A stretch of 64,000 nt of DNA from Accumulibacter phosphatis (GTDB lineage Bacteria > Pseudomonadota > Gammaproteobacteria > Burkholderiales > Rhodocyclaceae): assembly GCF_000024165.1 (NCBI RefSeq), contig NC_013194.1, positions 4,960,001 through 5,024,000 of the forward strand, written 5' to 3'. Shown piece by piece: positions 31,800 through 40,200 of this stretch. The translations under genes were made by a program, and so were the position numbers. The stretch's first letter is position 1, and each line of letters starts with the position of its first letter. The notes beneath the pieces are model-generated. The model had not been told where the DNA came from and made no database searches. It worked only from the letters and a program-made list of their open reading frames with translations.

Positions 31800-33848
31800 T
31801 CGGGTAAGGGCCGGCGTCTAACCGGCCCTCCCCACACCACCCGGCATGCGGGTCCGCACCGGGCGGTTCATCAACAGGGCGCACACGACGTTGTTAAGCG
31901 TAACCGTGAGCCTTCATCCAAAGATTCCGGATACTCACCAGACCTTGTGCTCTCAACCAATCGTTCGTCATCCCGACTTGCGTGGCCTTTGACCGAGACA
32001 AATGCCAGTAGCTCTTGCTGCTGACGCCCGTCAAGATCGCCGTCCGCCGGTCGACCCCCAGCGCCAGAAGGTGGCTGATCTTCGTGCGACACAAACGCCA
32101 CTGTTTCCAGTAGCACATGCGCACACGTCGGCGTAGCCATTCATCCAGTTCGGGAATCGGTCGGTAATACTCCGAGATGCCAAAGTAGCCCATCCAGCCG
32201 CGCAGGTACTGCCCGAGTTTCTCGAACCGATGTGGCATCGAGACTCCCCAGCTTCGCCCCGTCAGTTCCCGGAGGCGGTGCTTGAAGTCGGCGAAGGCGG
32301 CATCCGACCAGCGCAGTTTGTTCTTCCTGAAGGTGAAGCCCAGAAAAACGCACTGCTCGATCTTTGCCACCTGGCTCTTCTTCTCGTTGACCGGCAGTTT
32401 GAGTTGCCGGCCGAGGTAGGCGGTGAGACTGGCCTTGACGCGCTGGCCGGCCCGTTCGCTCTTGACCAGAACCATGAGGTCGTCGGCGTACCGCGCAAAG
32501 CGGTGGCCTCGCCCTTCCAGAGTCCGATCCAGATCGTCAAGCAGGATGTTGGCCAGCAGCGGCGAGAGGGGTCCGCCTTGCGGCGTTCCCAACTCGCTGG
32601 GTTGAAGCGTGGAACCAATCATGACACCCGCCCGCAGGTAGCGGCCGATGAGGGCCAGCAACCGCTTGTCGCTCACCTTTCTGGCCACTCGGGCCATCAG
32701 GATGTCGTGATCGACGTTGTCGAAAAATTTCGCCAAGTCGAGATCAACGGCGATGCGATAGCCGGCCTTGAGGTCGGCTCTGACCTGCTTGAGTGCGCCG
32801 TGGGCGGAGCGCCGGGGCCGAAACCCGTAGCTCGATTCGGAGAATTCCGGATCGAAGATCGGTGTCATGATTTGAGCGATGGCTTGCTGGACGACCCGAT
32901 CAACAACGGTCGGGATGCCCAGCGCGCGTTCGCCACCATTGGGCTTCGGGATAATCACCCGTCGCACCGCTTGTGGCTGATAGCGACCCTCGCTCAGGGT
33001 CTGGCGGATGGCCGGCCAGTGCTCACAAGCATACGCCGGGAAGTCCTCAATGCGCAGTCCGTCGATTCCCGGTGCGCCGCGATTGGATTTCACTCGACGC
33101 CACGCCTGTTTCAGGTTGGCCGGTGAGAGTACGGCTTCCATCAAGTCCTTCCCCATACAACCTTCCTTCGGGGCGTCGTGCAAGGCTGGCTGGGCAAGAT
33201 CACGCCGATCCCCGGCTCCCCCGGTCGGGTTCATTGTCGGGTTCGAGTGACTCACGGCTCCTCCTTGTCTGTTCATGTTCGGCCCTTCGCGTTACCTTTC
33301 GGTGTCGCTACTATGGCCTCTGCTGACTCCTGATCAGTCACGCTGGCGATTGCTCGCCGTCGCGCTATGGCCTTCGCTTCGCTCGCTGCCTGTTCGCTCG
33401 TCTGCGGCCGGCAGCCTCCCGCAACGCCCGGATCATTCTGTTAAGCAGCGATCCCCACTGCTTTTGCGAAACGTCGGCAATCGCTTGCCGATCAGGTCTC
33501 CCCAGGTAAGAACGCGATGTTTCCGTGCACAAGCGCTGCATTTACCTTGTCCGCCGTATCCGGTGGGCTTCGTCATGGGGTGCCAACTCGCCCGCAGACC
33601 AGGCCTTCTATGCAGTTTCTGTCCGTCGCCTCGCACTTTTGCGCTCCGGCTGGCAGCCGCTCACAGCGCTCGCGTCGTTCAAGCGGGCAGGCGCGTGCGC
33701 CTGCAAACCCCGCTTTCACCCTCCAGACAAGTCCTCACGACCTTGCCCTTGCCTTCGGCTAGTGGTTATCATGGCTTCATCATGAAGTCACGTCGGTACT
33801 CCCACAGGGGACTTCCACCCCATCACATCGCGCCCATGCTGGGCGCAC
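31799..33848 (-). mobile_element. Group IIC (attC-targeting) intron 1
   Basis: On the minus strand the intron begins GTGCGCCCAGCATGGGCGCG and runs through GGGGTGGAAGTCCCC, aligning with the known group IIC 5' end. It encodes a reverse transcriptase. It ends with a domain V-like hairpin (GAACCGCCCGGTGCG...CGCATGCCGGGTGG) and a domain VI stem ending in CCCGAT. Exon junction: GGGT|TAGCC, that is, insertion between GT and TAGCC of an attC core GTTAGCC. Ends are accurate to about 2 nt. Confidence 0.86.
31894..33276 (-). CDS. ltrA: Group IIC intron reverse transcriptase/maturase
   Basis: A 460-residue intron-encoded protein. RT motifs are in order: GIDGLRIEDF, RRVIIPKPNGGERALGIPTVVDRVVQQAI, YGFRPRRSAHGAL, AVDLDLAKFFDNVDHD, TPQGGPLSPLLANI and the catalytic FARYADDLMVLV. 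A maturase (X) domain follows (LREYLRGWMGYFG-like QYLRGWMGYFGISEYY). There is no HNH endonuclease, as usual for class C introns. The ORF starts at 33276, with an alternative at 33156 (MGKDLMEAV). It is intact and should splice and mobilise the intron that surrounds it, and perhaps the ORF-less intron 2 in trans. Confidence 0.95.
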   Translation of the reverse strand: MNRQGGAVSHSNPTMNPTGGAGDRRDLAQPALHDAPKEGCMGKDLMEAVLSPANLKQAWRRVKSNRGAPGIDGLRIEDFPAYACEHWPAIRQTLSEGRYQPQAVRRVIIPKPNGGERALGIPTVVDRVVQQAIAQIMTPIFDPEFSESSYGFRPRRSAHGALKQVRADLKAGYRIAVDLDLAKFFDNVDHDILMARVARKVSDKRLLALIGRYLRAGVMIGSTLQPSELGTPQGGPLSPLLANILLDDLDRTLEGRGHRFARYADDLMVLVKSERAGQRVKASLTAYLGRQLKLPVNEKKSQVAKIEQCVFLGFTFRKNKLRWSDAAFADFKHRLRELTGRSWGVSMPHRFEKLGQYLRGWMGYFGISEYYRPIPELDEWLRRRVRMCYWKQWRLCRTKISHLLALGVDRRTAILTGVSSKSYWHLSRSKATQVGMTNDWLRAQGLVSIRNLWMKAHGYA

Positions 33849-33936
33849 ACCCTGCGCTCCAGGCGACCGGCCGCATAAAGCCGCGGCCGTCGCCTGAGCT
33901 TCGACGTTCGGCGTCACCATAACCGGGGCGCATACG

Positions 33937-34701
33937 ATGATTGGATCAAGAACCCGCCATTCGCTTGCACAGTTTCTCGCACTCCATGAAACAGATTTTG
34001 TCGTGGTGCTGGTGAGCAAACATGGCATGCGTATTTCTGTTGAAAATGGAAGCGTGCTCTTTGACCTCAACAATTGCTTGCGCTCTGCAAGCGATGAGCA
34101 CTTGCTGGCTCTTGTTGAGGAAATCGCCCGAACGAGTGGAGACCTTCGTTCTCGCGTGAATCCTAAGTACCGGCACGACGAGCGATTTTCCGACCTGTGC
34201 CGTTGCCTTCAACTTGATGGGTATCTTCTGGAAGCCAAGACACTCACGCAGACTGATCCATCCATTAATGACGCGCCACCGCTCGATGATGATCTTCTCA
34301 AAGAGCTAAAGACTTCTGGCCTCCCAGCCGCAGAAGAAATTGCCGGGAAGATCAATGCCTCGTCTGAGTCATTTCGGTCATCCCCGCCAAACTACAACGC
34401 CTGCCTCAATGACGTTCGGGTCGCTCTCGAAACACTGGCCCGCGCTATCGCCGCTACGCAAGTGAAGGCTGATTCTCCGCCCTACGAAAGTTCGAAATGG
34501 GGCTCGGTGCTCACGTTTCTGAAGTTGGTTGAGTTCATCACCCAGGAGGAGGAAAAGGGTCTCGCTGGTGTCTACGGTTTTGTTAGCCCTGGGTCACATC
34601 GACCAGTCGGTATCTCCGAAGAGGAGATGGCTCGCCTTGGTCGATCGCTTGCGCTTGGCATGTGCTGGTTCTTGGTCAAATGCTATCGGGCCGCATCGTG
34701 A
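33937..34701 (+). CDS. Hypothetical cassette 3 protein
   Basis: A 254-residue soluble protein, intact, 24 bp after the RH site GTTCGGC and followed 6 bp later by the R'' of its own attC. Mixed alpha/beta content is likely: MIGSRTRHSLAQFLALHETDFVVVLV at the start, and a helical C-terminal part from NYNACLNDVRVALETLARAIAA onward that has the look of abortive-infection or HEPN-type helical domains. No catalytic motif stands out and I do not recognise the family. Confidence 0.65.
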   Translation: MIGSRTRHSLAQFLALHETDFVVVLVSKHGMRISVENGSVLFDLNNCLRSASDEHLLALVEEIARTSGDLRSRVNPKYRHDERFSDLCRCLQLDGYLLEAKTLTQTDPSINDAPPLDDDLLKELKTSGLPAAEEIAGKINASSESFRSSPPNYNACLNDVRVALETLARAIAATQVKADSPPYESSKWGSVLTFLKLVEFITQEEEKGLAGVYGFVSPGSHRPVGISEEEMARLGRSLALGMCWFLVKCYRAAS

Positions 34702-35594
34702 GGCGACGCCGAACCCATCATTCCACCGGCGCTGCGCGAAAAGTCGCGCAGCGCCGGTTAGCTCTACGTGTGCGCCGGGCATGGCGCGTTACTTCAAAGG
34801 TGGAAGTCCTATGGCCAGGTCTTGCCGCACCTGCGGTGCGTCCAACCCCGCTACGCAGAGCCGAAGGCAAGGAGAAGAGCAAGGGCGTCGCTGCGAGGCG
34901 GGGTCTGAAGGAAGCCCAATCCAAAGCTGCAGGGCGATGAACGAAAGCCGGATATCAGGCGTGATGTACTCGGGATGTCAGCAACGGAAGTAAATTGATA
35001 CAGCGCAACGATTGAAAGTTGATACACCGAACTGAGAAGATCGGCGATTTTTTTGGGCGCCGATGATTACGAAGGAGGTGTATGTGGAAATTGAAGTATT
35101 GAGGAAGCATGGATTCAGTCTGCGCAAGATTGCAGCCGAAGTGGGCTGCGCGGTGAATACGGTTCGCAGCCACTTGGCGCAGGGCAAACAGCCCCGCTAC
35201 CAGCGTCAGAAGAAGCGGGCCACCAAACTCTCGACCCATGAAACGTACCTGTGCGAGCGACAGGCTGCAGCGCAGCCGCAGTGGATCCCGGCCACGGTTC
35301 TGTTCAGGGAGATTAGGGCCCTGGGCTACGCCGGCGGCGTCAGCCAATTGCGCGCCTTCATGCGTACGATCCGGCCGCAGGGGGCTGCTGATCCGGTGGT
35401 GCGTTTCGAAACGGCACCGGGCGAACAGTTGCAAATCGACTGGGTCGAGTTTCGTAAAGGTGCTGATCCGCTGTACGCCTTCTGCGCGACCCTTGGGTAC
35501 AGCCGGGCGAGTTACGTCGAATTCGTCACCGACATGAAAGTCAGTACGCTGATCGACTGCCACCAGCATGCCTTTGAGGCGCTCGGTGGCGTGG

Positions 35595-35599
35595 CCCGG
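35595..35599. repeat. Target site duplication CCCGG (left)
   Basis: CCCGG directly precedes the terminal TGTTACGTCC of the nested transposon and is repeated at 38862-38866 after its other end. A 5-bp duplication is typical of Tn7/Mu/Tn5053-like DDE transposons. Confidence 0.85.
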
Positions 35600-35775
35600 T
35601 GTTACGTCCGCCCCTAAACGGGATTGAAGGGCTTTGAATATCGCGCGTACTTTGAGCAGGAAGATCGAAGGATCTCCTGAGCGAAGGCGGAATGAAGAAG
35701 GACGGAGAAGGGCTGGAACACCTCTGCTATCGTGGGAAGTTATCGAGACGACCGAGATAGAAAAGAGCCCAGCCC

Positions 35776-36300
35776 ATGCAACGAATTGTAGCCGGCATCA
35801 CCACGCTTGAGCAGCACGTTGAGACGACTCAAAAGGCCGCTGAAGTGTATCGACCGAAGTCGTGCCCGCACTGCGGGCTGGGAGTGGTCCATCAGCATGG
35901 TCACTATGAGCGAAAGGCCGACCGCCGAGCCGTGCCGCCACGGCTCAACCCGATCCCCATCCTTCGCTACCGTTGTGCCGGATGCCGACGCACGTGTTCG
36001 CGCCTGCCGGAATGTATCGCACCGCGACGCTGGTATGACTGGTCGGTGCAACAGCAAGTCCTGCAGCAGCGGCTGAACGGCGCGGCAGAGCACCCCGGCG
36101 GTCCACCTGACCGGCACACGGGCGCGCGCTGGTGGAACTGGTTGCAGGAGCGGGGAAAGGACTTTGTGTTTCACCTGCGCGTGCGCTTTGCCGAACTCGG
36201 CCGGGCCGTTGACACGCACGGCTTTTGGCACCAGGTGTTCAACAGCCTGGGTCTGCCGCGGGCCATGTTCTGGCTCGATCAAGAGATGAGCGTCCCATGA
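35776..36300 (+). CDS. Zinc-ribbon DUF6431-like protein of the nested transposon
   Basis: A 174-residue protein with a zinc-ribbon CPHCGLGVVHQHGHYERKADR (about residues 34-54) and a second cysteine pair in YRCAGCRRTCSRLPECIAP. This is the layout of DUF6431/transposase zinc-binding proteins. After about residue 120 the match is less clear. Proteins of this sort accompany DDE transposase plus ATPase elements and may bind transposon ends; that role is inferred. It is the first gene inside the left end and is separated from the transposase by the palindrome at 36329. Confidence 0.65.
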   Translation: MQRIVAGITTLEQHVETTQKAAEVYRPKSCPHCGLGVVHQHGHYERKADRRAVPPRLNPIPILRYRCAGCRRTCSRLPECIAPRRWYDWSVQQQVLQQRLNGAAEHPGGPPDRHTGARWWNWLQERGKDFVFHLRVRFAELGRAVDTHGFWHQVFNSLGLPRAMFWLDQEMSVP

Positions 36301-36328
36301 TTTCCTGACACCGAGCGAGTGGCGGACG

Positions 36329-36358
36329 GTGGGGACCCCGCCCGGGCGGGGTCCCCAC
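36329..36358. terminator. Perfect 30-bp GC-rich palindrome
   Basis: GTGGGGACCCCGCCC is followed by its exact reverse complement. It lies 28 bp after the DUF6431-like gene and may act as a transcription terminator or barrier, though no T-tract follows directly. Confidence 0.6.
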
Positions 36359-36429
36359 ACAGTTTGCTCGTGGCATTATTTCGGCCCTTTTGTTTTGATG
36401 ACGACTCCCATTCACCCCGAGGAGTCGTC

Positions 36430-37752
36430 ATGAATCGAATCAATCCGATCGCCTTGTTTCGCCTGTCCGTCCTGGGTTCGCTGACCAGCCGGGAACGGCT
36501 GGATCACGGCGAATTGCAGCAGACCATCCGCGCCCTGGCCGAGCGCGAATACACCATTCCCGGCACGCGTCGGCGCCATGTTGCCGAGAAGACGATTCAG
36601 GGCTGGTATTACACTTACCTTGCCCAGGGCATCGATGGCCTGACACCCAAGACCCGTATCGACCGCGGGCAATCGAAGCTATCGCAAGCCATTCAGACCG
36701 CGATCCTTGCCGCGAAGCGCGACAACCCGCGCCGCTCGATCCGTCAGATTCGCCAGTTGCTCGAAGCCACCGGAACGGTGGCTCGCGGCAGCCTGTCGCG
36801 CTCGACGGTCCACCGGCTGCTGCAACAGCACGGCCTGTCGCGGATCAGCGGCTCGGCCAGCCTGCCCGAGGAGAAGCGCAGCTTCGTCGCCGCTTCCGCG
36901 GGCGCCATCTGGTATGGCGATGTGATGCACGGTCCCCGCGTGCCTCACGAGGGCAAGCTCGTCAAGGGGTATCTCGTCTCGCTGTTCGACGATGCCTCAC
37001 GTCTGGTGGCTCACAGCGCTTTCTGCCCCGGCGAAACGGCGCTCGACATCGAAGGGGTGCTCAAGCAGGCGCTGCTGAAGCGAGGCATCCCGATCAAGCT
37101 CGTCGTCGATAACGGCGCGGCCTACCGCGCTGAGACCCTGCAGGGGATCTGCGCCCGCCTGGGCATTCACCTGATCTATTGCCGGCCCTATGCGCCCGAG
37201 GGCAAGGGCAAGTTGGAGCGCTGGCACCGGACCTGCCGCGACCAGTTCCTGTCGGAACTCGACGAGCGCCACATCAACAGTTTCGAGGACCTCAATGCGC
37301 GTCTCTGGGCCTGGCTGGAGCGGGTCTATCACCATACGCCGCATGCCGGCCTCGACGGGATGACGCCGCTCGCGCGCTACCAGCAGGATTTGTCGAAGAT
37401 TCGTTCGCTGGGAGCGCTGGCCGCGCAGCTCGATGCCTTGTTCCGGTATCGCGTCAGCCGTCGAGTCAGGAAGGATGGCACGGTGTCGTATCAGGGGGCG
37501 CGCTTCGAAGTGCCTTTCGAACTCTCCGGCAAGACGGTGTGTCTGGTCGTCGATCCGCATAGCGGGGCGGTCATCGAGGTCGAGGACGAGCACGGCAAGG
37601 GGATCGGCGCCGCGACCCCGCTCGATGCCCTGGGCAATCTCGATCGCCAACGAAATAAATCCGACCCGACAGACGCCGCTCCCGCCTCGCCGTCTGGCCC
37701 GAATCTGATCGAACTCACCTATCGTCAGTATTACGACCGCAAAGGAGACTGA
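36430..37752 (+). CDS. DDE integrase-type transposase (IS481/TniA-like)
   Basis: A 440-residue transposase. It has an N-terminal HTH region (EKTIQGWYYTYLAQGIDGLTPKTRIDRG), a second HTH (SRSTVHRLLQQHGLSR) and an rve catalytic core from about residue 150. Core acidic residues are in AIWYGDVMHGP, LVVDNGAAYRAE and APEGKGKLERWHRTCRDQFL (the D-D-E triad). The C-terminal Mu/TniA-like beta domain is RVRKDGTVSYQGARFEVPFEL. The start at 36430 follows GAGGAGTC closely. The ATPase gene starts 2 bp after its stop. Confidence 0.88.
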   Translation: MNRINPIALFRLSVLGSLTSRERLDHGELQQTIRALAEREYTIPGTRRRHVAEKTIQGWYYTYLAQGIDGLTPKTRIDRGQSKLSQAIQTAILAAKRDNPRRSIRQIRQLLEATGTVARGSLSRSTVHRLLQQHGLSRISGSASLPEEKRSFVAASAGAIWYGDVMHGPRVPHEGKLVKGYLVSLFDDASRLVAHSAFCPGETALDIEGVLKQALLKRGIPIKLVVDNGAAYRAETLQGICARLGIHLIYCRPYAPEGKGKLERWHRTCRDQFLSELDERHINSFEDLNARLWAWLERVYHHTPHAGLDGMTPLARYQQDLSKIRSLGALAAQLDALFRYRVSRRVRKDGTVSYQGARFEVPFELSGKTVCLVVDPHSGAVIEVEDEHGKGIGAATPLDALGNLDRQRNKSDPTDAAPASPSGPNLIELTYRQYYDRKGD

Positions 37753-37754
37753 AG

Positions 37755-38549
37755 ATGTATCTGCAACACTTTGGTCTGCGCCATCCGCCTCTGGGCAAGG
37801 ACGCCGCCGAGCTGTGGGATGACGGTGCGCTGGCGCAACTCGCCGAGCGCTTCCAGTGGCTTCTGCAATCGCCGGGCCTCGGCCTGCTGACCGGCGAGGC
37901 CGGCGTGGGCAAGACGGCCGCCTTGCGCCTCGTGACCGCCAAGCTCAATCCGCATCGCTACCAAGTCATCTACCATGCCGAGACCGATTTCGGACGGGCA
38001 GACCTTTACCGGTGCCTGGCCCAATCCCTCGGCCTTCAGCCGAGTTATCGTCGCGCCCAACTGTGGCGCGACATCAAGGCGCATATCCATCATCTGGCCG
38101 ACGCCAAGCAACTTCTGCCGGTCTGGATCCTCGACGAGGCGCAGAATCTGCCACCCGAATTCTTCCGCGATTTCCCCGCTTTTCTCAACTTCGCCTTCGA
38201 TTCGCGCGATCTCATCACTGTCTGGCTGGTCGGTCACCCGATCCTCGCCCAAACCCTCGAACGGGCGTCTTACGCCGCACTCGCCGGCCGCATCCAGGCA
38301 CGCGTGCATCTGCGACCGGTGCTCGAACGCGAGCGCTTTGCGCAACTCGTCGGCCATGCCCTCAAGAGCGCCGGGTGTGCGCATACCCTGCTCACCGATT
38401 CCGGCCTGGAACTCCTGCGCCAAGCCAGCAAGGGCCTGCCGCGCCACGCCGGGCGCATCCTGCGCACCGCCATGCGTCTGGCGGTGCCGCGCGCACTCAA
38501 TCATTTGCCCGACGATCTGCTGCAAGCGGCTATCGAGGAGTTGCGATGA
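37755..38549 (+). CDS. ExeA/TniB-like AAA ATPase, transposition regulator
   Basis: A 264-residue ATPase. It opens MYLQHFGLRHPPLGKDA, the ExeA/TniB N-terminal signature. Walker A is GLLTGEAGVGKTAALR (about residues 42-57) and Walker B LLPVWILDEAQNLPPE (about 118-133). VWLVGHPILAQTLERASYAALAGRI resembles sensor and DNA-contact segments of TniB/TnsC relatives. It overlaps the next small gene by 4 bp (ATGA). In related transposons such ATPases select target DNA and activate the transposase. Confidence 0.88.
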   Translation: MYLQHFGLRHPPLGKDAAELWDDGALAQLAERFQWLLQSPGLGLLTGEAGVGKTAALRLVTAKLNPHRYQVIYHAETDFGRADLYRCLAQSLGLQPSYRRAQLWRDIKAHIHHLADAKQLLPVWILDEAQNLPPEFFRDFPAFLNFAFDSRDLITVWLVGHPILAQTLERASYAALAGRIQARVHLRPVLERERFAQLVGHALKSAGCAHTLLTDSGLELLRQASKGLPRHAGRILRTAMRLAVPRALNHLPDDLLQAAIEELR

Positions 38550-38743
38550 AACGCCGCCCTCACTCCCTCTTCCCCGACGGCCTCTCCGACGAAAGTGCGG
38601 CGGCGATCAGCGAGTTCCTTCACCAACTCGCCGCTGCTTGTGAGGCCCGCTACCTCGTCCAGCTTCGCCGCCACCGCAGCCGTCAGATGAACCTCTACGA
38701 TCCCGAAGCCCCTTGGAGAATACCTCCAGGCGAGCCCTTCTAG
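38546..38743 (+). CDS. Small conserved protein of the nested transposon
   Basis: A 65-residue basic protein (MKRRPHSLFPDGLSDESAAA, then FLHQLAAACEARYLVQLRRH) that overlaps the ATPase gene by 4 bp and ends 7 bp before a strong hairpin. A short Arg-rich helix suggests a nucleic-acid or transposase contact. I know it only by context, as the third gene after the DDE transposase and ATPase. Confidence 0.65.
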   Translation: MKRRPHSLFPDGLSDESAAAISEFLHQLAAACEARYLVQLRRHRSRQMNLYDPEAPWRIPPGEPF

Positions 38744-38750
38744 CCCTCTC

Positions 38751-38797
38751 GTCCCACGCTGACGCCGGAACCTCTTCTTCCGGCGTCAGCGTGGGAC
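38751..38797 (+). terminator. Hairpin terminator at the end of the transposon genes
   Basis: 18-bp arms (GTCCCACGCTGACGCCGG / CCGGCGTCAGCGTGGGAC) with an 11-nt loop, 7 bp after the last gene and followed by TTTG. A strong intrinsic terminator is likely. Confidence 0.75.
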
Positions 38798-38861
38798 TTT
38801 GCCATCATCTCAACCTCGAATGGCTCGGGTTGAAGAGTTCCAGATATCGCGGGACGTAACA

Positions 38862-38866
38862 CCCGG
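38862..38866. repeat. Target site duplication CCCGG (right)
   Basis: Second copy of the 5-bp duplication, after the terminal GGACGTAACA. Deleting 35600-38866 restores the istA reading frame exactly. Confidence 0.85.
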
Positions 38867-39414
38867 CGCCTGCTCTACGACAACATGAAGACCGTTGTTC
38901 TCGAACGCGACGTCGACGGCCCAGGCGAACACCGCTATCACGCGGGCTTTCTCGACTACGCCAAGCACTGTGGCTTCGTCATCAACCTGTGCCGTCCCTA
39001 TCGCGCCCGGACCAAAGGCAAGGTCGAGCGCTTCAACGGCTACCTTCGCCGCTCCTTCTACGTTCCCCTGATCAGTCGGCTCAAGCAGGCCGGCCTGCCA
39101 CTGGACGCCGTGACCGCCAATGCCGAGGTCAGGCGCTGGCTCAAGGAAGTGGCCAACGTGCGTATCCACGCCAGCACGCAAGTACAGCCCGCACAACGCC
39201 TGCAGGAAGAGCAGGCGCATCTGCAAGGCATTCCCCCGCCATGGCGCGGCGATATCGCCGCCGCTCGTCCCCTGGACGCCCCGCCGCCGGTCGAGGGGGC
39301 CACTGTCCGCCCGACGGTTGCCGAGAGAATCGCCTTGCCCACGCCGGAGCAGCATCCGCTCGCCGTCTACGCGCAACTGCTGACCCAACTGCAGGCCGCT
39401 GCAGAGATGCAGCC

Positions 39415-40200
39415 ATGAACCTCCAGTACGAACGAATGCTCGCCTTGTGCGACAGTCTGAACCTGCCGTTCGTGGCGCAGAACTACGTCGGCGCCGCCCA
39501 GGAAGCCGCTGCGCAGGAAAGCGCCTACAGCGACTTTCTGGAAGCACTGCTGAAAGCGGAAGTCGCGGGACGCCAGGTGCGCAAGCAAAGCATGTTGACG
39601 CGTCTGGCGGGATTCCCGGCGATCAAGACGCTGGAGGAATTCGATTACGCCTTCGCCGCCGGCGTCAAAAGGAGCCAGATCGACGAACTGGCCGGTCTGG
39701 CCTTTGTCGAGCGCAACGAAAACGTCGTCCTGGTCGGCCCCTCCGGGGTGGGCAAGACCCATCTCGCGATCGCCCTGGGCTATCGCGCCGCGCAAGCCGG
39801 CATCAAGACCCGTTTCACGACCGCCGCCGATCTCTTGCTGACCCTCTCGGCCGCGCACGCACAGAACCAGTTGAAAGCGGTCATGCACCGGGCGATCGCC
39901 GCTTACCGTCTGCTGATCATCGACGAAATCGGCTATCTGCCGATGAGCCGCGAGCAGGCCAACCTCTTTTTCCAGGTGATTGCCGCGCGCTACGAGAAGG
40001 GCAGCCTGATCGTCACCAGCAACCTGTCGTTTGGCCAATGGGATGCCACCTTTGCGCAGGATGCCACGCTGACGGCGGCATTGCTGGATCGTTTGCTGCA
40101 CCACGCACAGATCGTACCGATCGCCGGGGAAAGCTACCGGCTCAAACGTCAGCGGCAGACGGGAATGGTTCAGGCCAGGAAGGCGATCGCCGGAGGGTAG
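39415..40200 (+). CDS. istB: IstB helper ATPase of IS21 element
   Basis: A 261-residue DnaC/IstB-type AAA+ ATPase. The N-terminal IstB_N region is MNLQYERMLALCDSLNLPFV. Walker A is NVVLVGPSGVGKTHLAIALG (about residues 103-122), Walker B YRLLIIDEIGYLP, and IVTSNLSFGQWD is the sensor-like block. It starts at ATG 39415 overlapping the istA stop by 4 bp, the usual IS21 coupling. IstB assists IstA in target selection. The gene is intact although istA upstream is interrupted. Confidence 0.94.
   Translation: MNLQYERMLALCDSLNLPFVAQNYVGAAQEAAAQESAYSDFLEALLKAEVAGRQVRKQSMLTRLAGFPAIKTLEEFDYAFAAGVKRSQIDELAGLAFVERNENVVLVGPSGVGKTHLAIALGYRAAQAGIKTRFTTAADLLLTLSAAHAQNQLKAVMHRAIAAYRLLIIDEIGYLPMSREQANLFFQVIAARYEKGSLIVTSNLSFGQWDATFAQDATLTAALLDRLLHHAQIVPIAGESYRLKRQRQTGMVQARKAIAGG

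Larger units (their letters stand above)
31794..33912 (+). other. attC site, cassette 2, interrupted by group II intron 1
   Basis: Removing the intron (31799-33848) joins GGCTA to ACCCTGCGCTCC, restoring R'' GGCTAAC. This is complementary to the GTTAGCC that opens the cassette at 30841. The remaining 64 bp carry the hairpin (AGGCGACCGGCCGC / GCGGCCGTCGCCT) and RH GTTCGGC at 33906-33912. Intact length would be about 69-70 bp. Confidence 0.85.
35600..38861 (+). mobile_element. Transposon with DDE transposase plus AAA ATPase nested in istA
   Basis: A 3262-bp element with inverted ends TGTTACGTCC / GGACGTAACA flanked by CCCGG duplicates. Subterminal TTGAAG...ATATCGCG motifs occur at both ends, consistent with transposase-binding sites. 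It carries four genes: a DUF6431-like zinc-ribbon protein, a DDE integrase-type transposase, an ExeA/TniB-like ATPase and a 65-residue protein. The TGT...ACA ends, ATPase partner and 5-bp duplication put it near the Tn7/Tn5053/Mu group rather than simple IS elements. Confidence 0.85.
35063..39418 (+). pseudogene. istA: istA transposase interrupted by a transposon
   Basis: Two coding segments, 35063-35599 and 38867-39418, join in frame when the insertion and one CCCGG duplicate are removed: ...EALGGVAR|RLLYDNMKTVVLERD. The first part has an HTH (FSLRKIAAEVGCAVNTVRSHL) and the DDE-core beginning QLQIDWVEF. The second has the remaining core (NMKTVVLERD, RARTKGKVERFNGYLRRSF) and the C-terminal tail. 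Together they make about 362 residues. istA and istB overlap (ATGA at 39415). As it stands the gene cannot give a whole transposase. Confidence 0.88.
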
